Positions 34,854 through 43,395 of a stretch of 64,000 bases of DNA are shown here, in pieces (position 1 is the first letter of the stretch; every line of letters begins with the position of its first letter). Where the stretch lies: contig NZ_JBHYGG010000269.1 of the NCBI RefSeq assembly GCF_051859125.1, forward strand, positions 1 to 64,000. Reading direction: 5' to 3'. The position numbers and the translations under genes are program-made. The notes beneath the pieces are model-generated. The model saw only the letters and a list, made by a program, of their open reading frames with translations. It had not been told where the DNA came from and made no database searches. Origin of the DNA: Gemmata sp051859125 (GTDB lineage Bacteria; Planctomycetota; Planctomycetia; Gemmatales; Gemmataceae).

Positions 34854-37022
34854 ATGCGTGCGACACTCAGTTCCCGGCGGCTCCTGCTCGCGGTCGTTGC
34901 GGCGGTGCTTTCGGCACCCGGGGGGCGGGCCGCGGACGTCAACGAGGCCACCGAGAGGGCCATGAAGGCGGCGTCGGCGAAGGTCGCGCCGGCCGTGGTG
35001 AAGATCGACACGACCGGCGGGGCCGAGGTCGTCGGGGCCGGCAAGAAGGGGCCGGGCGGCGAGAACGGCATCCGCAAGGGGACCGGCCCGACCACCGGCC
35101 TCATTGTGGACGCGGACGGGTTCGTCGTCACCAGCAGCTTCAACTTCGCCAACAAGCCGACCGGCATCACCGTCACCGTCCCGGGCCGCCCGCAGCGGTT
35201 CGTCGCCACCGTCGTCGCCACCGACCAGACGCGGATGCTCACCCTCCTGAAGATCGACGCCAAGGGGCTGCCGGTGCCCGAGGCGTTCCCGAAGGCCGGG
35301 ATCGACATCGGCCAGTGGTCGCTGGCGCTGGGTCGCACGTCTGACCCGGACGCCGAGCACCCGCCGTCCATGAGCGTCGGCATCGTCAGCGCGACCAACC
35401 GCATCTGGGGCAAGGCGGTCCAGACCGACGCGAAGACCTCGCCGGTGAACTACGGCGGCCCGCTCGTCGCGCTCAACGGGCAGGTGCTGGGCGTGATCGT
35501 ACCGGCCTCGAACCGGGCCGAGGGCGAGACGGCCGGCGTGGACGTGTACGACGGCGGCATCGGGTTCGCCGTGCCGCTCGAAGACGTCTTCGCCGCCCTC
35601 CCGCGGCTCAAGCAGGGTAAGGACTTGAAGCGCGGCCTGCTCGGGATCAACCCGCAGGGCACTGACGCCTACAACGCCCCGCCGGTCATCGGCGCTGTCC
35701 AGCCCGACTCGGCCGCGGCCCGCGCCGGCATCCAGGTCGGCGACAAGATCCTCGAAGTGGACGGCAAGAAGATCCCTAACTTCTCGACCCTCCAGCACGT
35801 CCTCGGGCCGAAGTACGATGGCGACGAGATCGCGATCAAGATCGCCCGCGGCGACAAGGAGCAGGAGTTCAAGGGCGTCAAGCTCGTCGGCACGTCCACC
35901 GCCTACGTCAGCGCGTTCCTCGGCGTGCTCCCGATGCGGGACGACGCGGAACCCGGCGTCGAGGTGCGGTACGTGTACCCGAAGAGCCCGGCCGAGGCCG
36001 CGGGGATCAAGGTCGGCGACCGGATCACGAAGCTCGGCCCCGCGGCCGCCCCGGCGCTCAGCCCGGTCGCGAACCGCAACGCGCTGATCGGGGCGCTCCA
36101 GAGATTGACCCCGGGCACCGAGGTCAAGGTCGAGGTGAAGCGGAAGGACGGCGGCAAGACCGACACCGTGACGGCCAAGCTCGTCCCCGCACCCGACGCG
36201 CTGCCCGACGCCGTGCCGCTCCCGTCGTCGAAGGGGAAGGCCGGCGGTGCGGCGCCGCCCAAGCCGAAGGACAGGGAGCCGAAGGACCCGTTCGGCGGCG
36301 AGTGCGGGGCGGGCGACGCCAGCGCCGAGGACGAGAAGAAGGACGAGCCCAAGAAGGACGAGCCGAAGAAGGACGAAAAGGACAAGCCGAAGGTCGAGAC
36401 AGGGCTCCTGAAGCGGATGAACGAGGGGCTCGGCCGCGAGTACTGGGTGTACGTCCCCGACAACTACGACGCGGGCAGGTCGTACGGCGTGATCGTGTGG
36501 TTCCACGACACGAGCGAGGCGACGAAGGACGGGAAACAGGTGTCCCGCACGTTCCGCGACGTGTGCGAGGACCGGAACTTCATCCTCGTCGGGCCGAAGT
36601 CGGGCGGCAAGGACGGGTGGGTGCCGAGCGAGACCGAGGTGGTGATGCAGGACGTGAAGGCGGTCCTGGGCCAGTACACCATCGACCGCAGCCGCGTCGT
36701 CGCCCACGGCCAGGGGAACGGCGGGCAGATGGCGTTCTACGTCGGGTTCAACGCCCGCGACGTGTTCCGCGGGGTCGGCACGGTCGGCGCGGTCCTCGGC
36801 ACCAACCCGAAGGACAACGTCGCGAACCAGCCGCTGTCGTTCTTCATCTCGGGCGGCGACAAGGACCCGCTCATCAAGGACATCCGCGAGAGCAAGGACC
36901 TGCTCACCGAGCGGCGGTTCCCGGTGATCTACCGCGAGATGAAGGAGAGCGGCAAGGAGTACTTCGACCCGCCCACGTTCACCGACTTCATCGCGTGGCT
37001 CGACTCGCTCGACCGCATCTGA
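34854..37022 (+). CDS. Inactive S1C pseudoprotease with two PDZ domains and inactive alpha/beta-hydrolase domain
   Basis: 722 aa from the ATG at 34854 with a signal peptide. The protease fold covers about 40-245, but all three catalytic positions are changed: Phe96 for His (GFVVTSSFNF), Met128 for Asp (TRMLTLLKI) and Tyr200 for Ser (SPVNYGGPL). Two PDZ-like domains lie at about 255-340 (ARAGIQVGDKILEVDGKKIP) and 360-450 (AEAAGIKVGDRITKLG). A Lys/Glu/Asp linker follows. The C-terminal 210 residues resemble an esterase/PHB-depolymerase-type hydrolase (YWVYVPDNYDAGRSYGVIVW), but the GxSxG nucleophile is GQGNG with Gly621 at the serine position. Both enzyme folds therefore look dead. A bidirectional terminator lies 31 nt downstream. 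Confidence 0.85.
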   Translation: MRATLSSRRLLLAVVAAVLSAPGGRAADVNEATERAMKAASAKVAPAVVKIDTTGGAEVVGAGKKGPGGENGIRKGTGPTTGLIVDADGFVVTSSFNFANKPTGITVTVPGRPQRFVATVVATDQTRMLTLLKIDAKGLPVPEAFPKAGIDIGQWSLALGRTSDPDAEHPPSMSVGIVSATNRIWGKAVQTDAKTSPVNYGGPLVALNGQVLGVIVPASNRAEGETAGVDVYDGGIGFAVPLEDVFAALPRLKQGKDLKRGLLGINPQGTDAYNAPPVIGAVQPDSAAARAGIQVGDKILEVDGKKIPNFSTLQHVLGPKYDGDEIAIKIARGDKEQEFKGVKLVGTSTAYVSAFLGVLPMRDDAEPGVEVRYVYPKSPAEAAGIKVGDRITKLGPAAAPALSPVANRNALIGALQRLTPGTEVKVEVKRKDGGKTDTVTAKLVPAPDALPDAVPLPSSKGKAGGAAPPKPKDREPKDPFGGECGAGDASAEDEKKDEPKKDEPKKDEKDKPKVETGLLKRMNEGLGREYWVYVPDNYDAGRSYGVIVWFHDTSEATKDGKQVSRTFRDVCEDRNFILVGPKSGGKDGWVPSETEVVMQDVKAVLGQYTIDRSRVVAHGQGNGGQMAFYVGFNARDVFRGVGTVGAVLGTNPKDNVANQPLSFFISGGDKDPLIKDIRESKDLLTERRFPVIYREMKESGKEYFDPPTFTDFIAWLDSLDRI

Positions 37023-37053
37023 CAAGGTGCGGTCGGCGAACCCTGGTAAGCGG

Positions 37054-37085
37054 AGAGGCCCACCCGTCGCGACGGGTGGGCCTCT
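37054..37085. terminator. Bidirectional terminator between convergent genes
   Basis: A perfect 32-bp palindrome (16-bp stem, agaggcccacccgtcg and its complement) lies between the pseudoprotease stop (37022) and the HNH gene stop (37093). It is followed on the plus strand by ggcgtttt. Its position between convergent genes fits a shared intrinsic terminator. Confidence 0.8.
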
Positions 37086-37092
37086 GGCGTTT

Positions 37093-37728
37093 TCACTTCA
37101 GCTCGACGTTCCAGTAGGCGTTGTCGATGAACGACTGCCACGACGAGTACTTCTTCTGCGTCAACTTGAGGTTGAGCAGCGGGCTCCGCTTCGGCTTCTC
37201 CGGCTTGCGGATCAGCGTCATGTTCGCCTGCCGCGGGGTGCGACCGCCCTTGCGGACGTTGCAGTCCACGCACGCGCACACGATGTTGTCCCACGTGGTC
37301 CCGCCGCCCTGGCTCCTCGGGGTGACGTGGTCCAGGCTCAGCTCGCTGGTCGGGAACTTCTTCCCGCAGTACTGGCACTGGTTGTGGTCCCGGGCGAACA
37401 GGTTCCGCCGGTTGAACTTCACCGTCTGCTTCGGGAACTTGTCGTACTCCAGCAGCCGGACGACCCGGGGGGCCTGGATCTCAGCGGTGGGGGTCCGCAC
37501 CCAGTCGTCCTCGTCCCGACGAAACTCCGCGGCCCGGAAGGCGCTCAGCTCGGCCCACGACGCGAAGTCGTAGGTCGTGAACTGGCCGTCGTCGAGGCTC
37601 ACGACCTCGGCCAGGTCCTTGCACAGGAGGCAGAACGCTCGGCGGACGGAGACCACGTGGACGGCGACGAACGTCTTGTTCAGCACCAGCACGCTCGCGT
37701 CCAAGGCCGAGTGCATACCGACATTCAT
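37093..37728 (-). CDS. HNH endonuclease
   Basis: 211 aa. The HNH module is complete: CQYCG with Cys118 and Cys121, LDHVTPRSQGG with Asp133-His134, WDNIVCACVDCNVRKGG with Asn148 and a second zinc pair at Cys153/Cys156. This arrangement is typical of a widely conserved bacterial HNH family of unclear role, often found as a single housekeeping-like gene. It follows mcrC on the same strand after 213 bp, so it may or may not belong to the restriction locus. Met1 and Met5 are both possible starts. Confidence 0.88.
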   Translation of the reverse strand: MNVGMHSALDASVLVLNKTFVAVHVVSVRRAFCLLCKDLAEVVSLDDGQFTTYDFASWAELSAFRAAEFRRDEDDWVRTPTAEIQAPRVVRLLEYDKFPKQTVKFNRRNLFARDHNQCQYCGKKFPTSELSLDHVTPRSQGGGTTWDNIVCACVDCNVRKGGRTPRQANMTLIRKPEKPKRSPLLNLKLTQKKYSSWQSFIDNAYWNVELK

Positions 37729-37941
37729 AGCTTCGCGGCCTTTCGTGTCGGGAGGAAGCGGTCAGGTCGCCGGCCGCGGGGTGCGGTCGGCTCGTGCATA
37801 GGAGAGGCGCGGGCGGGCGACAAGGTTCAGACCCTCTTACATCATACCCCTCGCTTTTTCCGCCCCGCAAGACCCCACCCCCGGTTCCCACGCTCTGTTT
37901 CACGTCACCTTCACCTTCCGCCCCTACGCCCGGAAAATTCG

Positions 37942-39120
37942 TCAGAGCCCCCGGGGAAAGTGGGGTTTGCGTCCGATTCGGCCCAGTCGGGCGAGCGACC
38001 GGCGGCACTCCTCGCCGGTGCCGACCACGCACACGCGGACGAGTGACACCGCGACGCCACTCCCCGGCACCGCGAACGTGCGGCGGGCAAACCGGCGGCC
38101 GGGGTAGACCAGCGCGACGTGCCGCGCCCCTGTGGCGACCGCGTACGCGAGCACCTGGTGCAGGTCTTCCGCGTCCGGGGTCGGGCCGGGTGCCTTCCAT
38201 TTCGCGTCGAGCACCACACGGGCGCTTCCCCGGTTCCGAACGACGACGTCGGGTTGCAACACGGTCGGGCCGACCGGGAACGCGGGCTGTTCCTCGACCG
38301 ACCAATTCGGCCGTGCGGCGAGTTCGTCGGCCAGCCCGCAGGCGATCCAGCGCTCGAACGCCCGCGACAGGTCGGCCAGGAACGCCCCGGCACCGCTGCC
38401 GGGCAGTCGGGCGGCCGCGAACCCGTCGTGCAGCGTGCGGCACAGGTCGAGGAGCGGCCGGTAGTGGGCGGCCCGCGGCTCGGCGTCGGCCGCGGCAAAG
38501 TCGGCGTCGGTGAGCGGTGCGGCGGGAACGCCCTCAAGTGAGAGGGCCGCGTCCCGCAATTCGATTCGCGTGTTCGCCGCGAGTGCCGGGTTCGCGAGGA
38601 GCGCCTCGGCAACCGCCCGCGGGACGCGGTTCCACGGCGTGTCGAGGTCGAGCACGGACTCGGTGACGTGGAACCGGTCGGGGAACGCGCGGGCGGCCGC
38701 GTCGCGGAGGTGGTCGGCGATGCGGAACTTGCCGCGGAGGTACGGCGAGACGGTGTCGGTGTCGTGGTAGCCGGCGACGAGGGTCGTCGCCCGCAGGCGC
38801 GCCGCGAACTCGCGGGCGAGCGCGTCAAGCAGCCCGCCGCCGGGCTCGACCTCGCTCCCGCCCTCGTGCGCGGCGTGGGGCACCCCGAGGAGCATCCGCA
38901 CGGTGGGCCACGGCACCTTCGGCGCGATGGCGACGCGAAGGGTGGGGGTGTCGAGCCAGCCGACGTACCCCCGCGGGGCGAGCCGGTACACGCCCCGCCG
39001 GAACGCGGGCACCACGTCGAGGACGTGCCGGGCGTTCGTGAGGAGGAACTCGACGTCCCCCCGCGGCAACCGCACCCGCCGCGCCCGCCGCTCGACGAGG
39101 TGTACCGTGGGCCGCGTCAC
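37942..39120 (-). CDS. mcrC: McrC-like subunit of a McrBC restriction system
   Basis: 392 aa from a GTG start at 39118-39120 (VTRPTVHLVERRA, read as Met). The C-terminal half holds a PD-(D/E)XK nuclease site: LQPDVVVRNRG followed by VVLDAKWKAPG (about residues 286-307), then a helix (LHQVLAYAVATGARHVALVY). This is the McrC layout, with an N-terminal beta-rich part and a C-terminal nuclease. McrC supplies DNA cleavage for the McrB GTPase motor, classically on methylated DNA. Its start overlaps the stop of the preceding gene by 4 nt (GTGA), implying translational coupling. No motif appears damaged. Confidence 0.88.
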   Translation of the reverse strand: MTRPTVHLVERRARRVRLPRGDVEFLLTNARHVLDVVPAFRRGVYRLAPRGYVGWLDTPTLRVAIAPKVPWPTVRMLLGVPHAAHEGGSEVEPGGGLLDALAREFAARLRATTLVAGYHDTDTVSPYLRGKFRIADHLRDAAARAFPDRFHVTESVLDLDTPWNRVPRAVAEALLANPALAANTRIELRDAALSLEGVPAAPLTDADFAAADAEPRAAHYRPLLDLCRTLHDGFAAARLPGSGAGAFLADLSRAFERWIACGLADELAARPNWSVEEQPAFPVGPTVLQPDVVVRNRGSARVVLDAKWKAPGPTPDAEDLHQVLAYAVATGARHVALVYPGRRFARRTFAVPGSGVAVSLVRVCVVGTGEECRRSLARLGRIGRKPHFPRGL

Positions 39121-40454
39121 GGCTTGGTCCCGGTCTTCGCGGGCTTGGGGCGGGCGTCGGGGTTCCACAGGCGGAACGCGATCTCGCCGCTCGGGCCGGC
39201 CGCGTGGACGGTGACGCCGTCGGGCCGCCTCGTGTACTTCAGCGGCTGGCCGTCGAACGGGTCGAGCGGCACGGCCGGCAGGAACTCGGGGCACAGGGCC
39301 GCGAGCGCGTCGGGCCACTGGCCCCGGGCCAGGCGGAACCGCTCGCACGCGATCCCCGTCGCCGCGCACCGCATCAGAGCGGTACTCGCCCAGAACTTCG
39401 GGGCCTCGGCCAGCACGGCGGCGGCCCGCGGGTGCGCGAGCGCGTACTCCCGCGTCTGCGGCACCACCGGCAGCCCCTTGAACGCGGCGGGCTGCTCCTC
39501 GGCCGGGAGCCGGGCGGCCTCCGCGGCCTTGCCCGTCCAGTTGAGGAACGTCGCGTGGTCGCCGGGGATCGCCGACCGCTGCCGCCACGACACGAGCCGC
39601 GCCGCCGACTCCTCCGCGCCTGCCTGCTTCGCCTCATCGAGTACGGGTTCGCCCCGCACCAGCCGGTCGGTCAGGTCGGAGTAGTACGCGCGCTCGCCGA
39701 CGATGGCGTACCGCAGCAGCGGCTCCTCGGCGTCGGCCGCCCACGCGGCCTGGAGCCGGTCCAGGCTGTTGCCCAGGTGGCTGCTGGCCAGCGCGCGTTC
39801 GAGCTGCGCCGTCGCGGTCGCCCGGAGGCGGACCCGCAACAATTGGTACTGGAAGAACGGGTCCGCCCCGATCGACCGCGAGACGTTGAGCGCCGCCAGG
39901 ACGTTCGCCGCGACGCGGTCCGGGTCGCCGCGGTCGTCGGCGAGGAGCGAGTCGAGTTGGAGGATGGTGAGTGCGGTGTCGCGGACGTCGGCCCCGTCCG
40001 CGGCGGGCGGCTTGGGGAAGCCCGCGGGGTCGCGGGCACCGGTCGGGCGGTCCTTGAACTTCCGGGCGACCGCGACCGACGGCCCGGCCTTCGTCACCAA
40101 CCGTCGGGCCGCTTCAAGGGTCCGCTCCGGGGGCGCGGCGTTGGGCGGCAGCGCGGCGACCTCCTTGAGCACCCGCTTCTGCTCCGGCTCCTCGGCCCAG
40201 TCGCCGGGCAGGTCGGCCAGAACGTCCTTGGCCAGTTCGGTGCCGTTCTGACCGGGCGGCAGCGCCGGGCGGGCGGCGGGGAGCTTGTCCCACCGCCAGT
40301 TCGGGTCGGCGGCGTCCCGCTCGGCGACCGCGGCGGCCAAGTCGCGCTCGCCCGTGCGGCGCTCCCACTCGCGCTCGGCCACGATCCACCCGAGGCTCCC
40401 GAACACCCCGACGGCAACGGCGAGCACGCAGATCAGCACCTTCTTGTCGCGCAT
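39117..40454 (-). CDS. Unknown membrane-anchored protein encoded between mcrB and mcrC
   Basis: 445 aa. One N-terminal membrane helix is present (KKVLICVLAVAVGVFGSLGW), followed by a charged helical body. The C-terminal stretch (CERFRLARGQWPDALAALCP, then FLPAVPLDPFDGQPLKYTRR) resembles tails I recall in planctomycete proteins with a pseudopilin-like end. I recognise no enzyme motif. It is tightly coupled: 12 nt after the mcrB stop, with a gagga ribosome binding site overlapping that stop, and a 4-nt overlap with mcrC. The arrangement mcrB-X-mcrC is unusual. X could be an accessory subunit tethering the complex to the membrane, or a passenger gene. Confidence 0.75.
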   Translation of the reverse strand: MRDKKVLICVLAVAVGVFGSLGWIVAEREWERRTGERDLAAAVAERDAADPNWRWDKLPAARPALPPGQNGTELAKDVLADLPGDWAEEPEQKRVLKEVAALPPNAAPPERTLEAARRLVTKAGPSVAVARKFKDRPTGARDPAGFPKPPAADGADVRDTALTILQLDSLLADDRGDPDRVAANVLAALNVSRSIGADPFFQYQLLRVRLRATATAQLERALASSHLGNSLDRLQAAWAADAEEPLLRYAIVGERAYYSDLTDRLVRGEPVLDEAKQAGAEESAARLVSWRQRSAIPGDHATFLNWTGKAAEAARLPAEEQPAAFKGLPVVPQTREYALAHPRAAAVLAEAPKFWASTALMRCAATGIACERFRLARGQWPDALAALCPEFLPAVPLDPFDGQPLKYTRRPDGVTVHAAGPSGEIAFRLWNPDARPKPAKTGTKP

Positions 40455-40466
40455 TTCGGGCGGTCC

Positions 40467-43061
40467 TCACGAGTTGGGTACGGGCCTTGCGCGGCGGGCC
40501 GGGCGGTCGCCGAGCAGGCGGTCGGGCGTGTAGTCCTTGAGCCGGTCCTCGCGGCCCCCGAGGTAGTCGAGCAGCAGCGGGCGGACGTGGTGGTCCCACA
40601 CGGCGCTCAGCTTCTCGCGGGTCAGGTCCGGCACCATGAAGAAGCTGTGGCCGACGTGCCGCCCCGGGCCGAGGTCGCGGGCGAGCCGGTCGTTCAGCTC
40701 CTCGAACAGCCGCACCGCCCGCGGGCCGAACGTCTCGTCGGCGTCGGCCGGCGGGTGCTCCGCGTACCACCGCGAGAGGAGCGCCGGGTCGGCCGGCATG
40801 TCCACGAACGAGAACCGGCGGCGGAGCGCCTGGTCGAGCGCCACCGCCGAGCGGTCGAGCGGGTTCATCGTCGCGAGCAGGAACAGGTTCTCCGGGAGCC
40901 GGAACGCCCGCTTCGAGTACGGCAGCGTGAGCGCCTGGTCGCGGTACTCCAACAAGAACAGCAGCTCGCCGAAGATGCGGGGCAGGTTCCCGCGGTTCAG
41001 CTCGTCCACGACGAGGACGTGCGGCTCGCTCGGGCGCGCGGCGGCCTGTGCGGCGAACTCGGCCAGCACGCCGTCCTCGACCGGGTACGTCACCTCGCTC
41101 CGCCCGTCGGCCTCGGCGGTCCGCACGCGGATCCCCTCGACGAACTCCTCGTAGCTGTACGCCGGGTGGAACTGCACGAGCCGCACGCACCCCGGGCGGT
41201 CGTGCGTGAGCAGCCGCGCGAGGCACCGGGCGACGTGCGTCTTCCCGGTGCCCGGCACGCCCTGGAGCACGAGTTGCTTCTTGAGGCGGAGCAGGCCGAG
41301 GACGCGGTCGAGCCACACGTCGGAGAGGAACGTCTCGCGGTGGAACGTGGCCGGGTCGTAGGCGGCCGGGGCGTCGGGCGCGCCGGCGCGGTGCCGGAGC
41401 AGCGCGAGCGGGTCGGCGTCGGCGGCGCACGCGAACAGCGGCAGGAGCCGGTCGAACGTCAGCAGCACCTCCCCGGGAAGGTCGTCACCCCGCAGCGCGG
41501 GATCGGCCGGCGCGCGATGCACGCCCGCGGCGACGGTCTTGTGCGTCGCCCACGCCCGCAGGTCAGCCGGGGTTCGCACGGCCACTTCCTGTGCGAGGTC
41601 GTCGCCGGCCCAGAACCGGCAGCCGCCGAGGAGCCGGCCGGGAGCGAGCGCGCGGAACACCGCCTCGCCGTGCTCCTGCACCGCCTTGCGGAACTGCCCG
41701 CCGGCGTCGCGGGCGGTGCGGCCCAGGTGGAACCCGTACCGCACCCCGTCGGCCGCGACCCGCACGAAAAACTGCGCGTCGGCCCGCTTGTTCGCGCGGC
41801 TCTTGCGGTAGAACGTCACCCACTGAACGGGCTGGTACGGTGACCCGCGGCCGAAGTCGTTCTTGCAAATGCTGGTGAGCGCGCGGCCGGTGCGTGCGTC
41901 GCACTCCAGGTCCCACCCGTGCTCGCGGTTCAGCACCGGTCGCACGTACCGCTCGGCGACCGCCTCGCACAGCTCGACGAGCGGCTCGCGGAGCGCGAAC
42001 TGGTAGCGGTCGTGGTTCGCGGCCATCCAGTCGCGGGTGTTTCCGGCCGTGAGGTCGCCCAGGAACCGGAACGTGTCGGTGCAGAACCCGCGGAACCCGG
42101 CGGGCTCCGGCTCGGGGGCCGGTTGTCCGGCCGCGGCGACCACGTCGGCAAGCTCGAGCGGGTGGACCCGGAACGTGTCGCCCAGCACGGCCGCGACCTC
42201 GCACCACAGAATCGCACGTTCGACGAGGGGAAGGGCGGGGGAGTACGCATCGTCGAGAAGGGGCAGGGCGGTTTCCCAGGCAGCGTCGGGGTACGCGCAG
42301 CGGAACGCAGCGAAGGCCGCCCCGTAGTTCCCGTCGCGTGACTCGGCCACGAACCGGCTGACCGCTTCGAGGACACCCGCGGGCGCTTCGCGGAGCCGCT
42401 TCTTCAGCGGGTGCCGCACGCGCACCTCGCGCACCGCCTGCTGGATCGCGTCCGCCCCGACGCCCCAAGCAAACGATGCGGGGCCGGCCGCGGCGGGGGG
42501 CAACTCGCGGCCGTTCGTGCGCGAGACCCGTTCGAGGAAGTCCGACACCTGCGCCGGCGTGAGGTCCTCGGCGGCCTCACTCACCCGCGCGTACCCGGCG
42601 ACCGTGGCGGCGAACCGCTCGGCGGGGCTGTGCAGGTTCTCGGGGAACAGGCCGAGCGCCCGCAGGCCGCGCTCGGCCGCCGGGCACCACAGCGGGGCCA
42701 AGTCGCCGGCCAGCACGACGGCCGCCCAGAAGCCCGGCCCGAGCCCGGGGACGTGGTACGGCTCGCCGGGCGTGACGCACCGGCCGAGGCGATCCGCGAG
42801 CGGGTCGGACCCGCGGAACAGGTGCGCGAGCGCGTGCCGGAGGAACCGCACCTCGCGGCCGACGGTGCCGGGGTGGAACGCGACCGGAACCGCGCTCGCC
42901 GCGACCCGGGTGAGCGCGTCGGCGAGGGCGTCGTCAGGTTGCGTGTCGGGGTCAGCGAGACGAGGGGCGGAGTGATCGGCGCGCGGGTCGGTAGCGGCCC
43001 GGTACTGCGCGAGTAGTGGGGCGAGCGGGAGCGAGCGGCGGTGCGGGGAGTCCTTCGCCAT
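40467..43061 (-). CDS. mcrB: McrB-like AAA+ GTPase with N-terminal DUF2461-like domain
   Basis: 864 aa. The C-terminal third is a McrB motor: Walker A GVPGTGKTH near 600, Walker B VLVVDELNRGN near 680 and the McrB signature MNPLDRS near 730 (consensus MNxxDRS), followed by LDQALRRRFSFVD. Residues about 318-525 resemble DUF2461 (FRFLGDLTAGNTRDWMAANH, then FGRGSPYQPVQWVTFYRKS). Residues 1-310 are helical, with a conserved-looking PYHVPGLGPGFW segment that I cannot name. In McrB the N-terminal part reads the modified base, so DUF2461 may be the specificity or sensor module here. It is the first gene of a three-gene operon. Confidence 0.85.
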   Translation of the reverse strand: MAKDSPHRRSLPLAPLLAQYRAATDPRADHSAPRLADPDTQPDDALADALTRVAASAVPVAFHPGTVGREVRFLRHALAHLFRGSDPLADRLGRCVTPGEPYHVPGLGPGFWAAVVLAGDLAPLWCPAAERGLRALGLFPENLHSPAERFAATVAGYARVSEAAEDLTPAQVSDFLERVSRTNGRELPPAAAGPASFAWGVGADAIQQAVREVRVRHPLKKRLREAPAGVLEAVSRFVAESRDGNYGAAFAAFRCAYPDAAWETALPLLDDAYSPALPLVERAILWCEVAAVLGDTFRVHPLELADVVAAAGQPAPEPEPAGFRGFCTDTFRFLGDLTAGNTRDWMAANHDRYQFALREPLVELCEAVAERYVRPVLNREHGWDLECDARTGRALTSICKNDFGRGSPYQPVQWVTFYRKSRANKRADAQFFVRVAADGVRYGFHLGRTARDAGGQFRKAVQEHGEAVFRALAPGRLLGGCRFWAGDDLAQEVAVRTPADLRAWATHKTVAAGVHRAPADPALRGDDLPGEVLLTFDRLLPLFACAADADPLALLRHRAGAPDAPAAYDPATFHRETFLSDVWLDRVLGLLRLKKQLVLQGVPGTGKTHVARCLARLLTHDRPGCVRLVQFHPAYSYEEFVEGIRVRTAEADGRSEVTYPVEDGVLAEFAAQAAARPSEPHVLVVDELNRGNLPRIFGELLFLLEYRDQALTLPYSKRAFRLPENLFLLATMNPLDRSAVALDQALRRRFSFVDMPADPALLSRWYAEHPPADADETFGPRAVRLFEELNDRLARDLGPGRHVGHSFFMVPDLTREKLSAVWDHHVRPLLLDYLGGREDRLKDYTPDRLLGDRPARRARPVPNS

Positions 43062-43395
43062 CGACCGGGAGCCGTGCGGGACGGAGCGACCGGGTGGATC
43101 GTATCAGATTTGCTGGCCGAAGTCGTGCTGCGAGGCGCCAGAAAGCGCGCCCGACTCGCAGATCGGAGGAACGCAGGTTGATCCGCAGATTACACAGATG
43201 GACGCAAACCTTCAGACAGCGGAACAGAAGAGATTTATCCACAGATTACGCAGAAGACACAGATTTCAGAGACAAGAAACCAGAGGGCAGAAGACAAAGA
43301 CCAGTCGGACCCAGCAGCATGCCGTTCTGTCCTCTGTCCTCTGTCTGAAAATCTGTGTCTTCTGCGTAATCTGTGGATCACTCTCTTCTTCTATC
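43062..43395. other. 334-bp intergenic region between ffh and mcrB
   Basis: It carries the inverted-repeat element at 43237-43378, a partial extra copy of the same motif (atccgcagattacacagat at about 43181-43199) and upstream DNA for mcrB. No protein-like frame is present. Base composition is clearly more A/T-rich than the flanking genes. Confidence 0.6.
43237..43378. repeat. Inverted-repeat element without a gene (34/35-bp arms)
   Basis: Arms at 43237-43270 and 43344-43378 are inverted copies differing by one extra T. The core reads cacagattacgcagaagaca. The 73-bp centre contains a second, weaker inverted repeat (agagggcagaagacaaag against ctctgtcctctgtct). The cacagattacgcag motif is a widespread simple repeat in environmental bacterial genomes. 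The architecture mirrors the GxxExxY unit at 3857-4346 but lacks a gene, so it may be a deleted or non-autonomous relative. Confidence 0.65.

Noticed and set aside
40114..41430. 438-aa minus-strand open frame in another frame of mcrB
   Set aside because: Its Arg/Pro/Ala-rich shadow composition, and the intact McrB motifs in the overlapping frame, rule it out.
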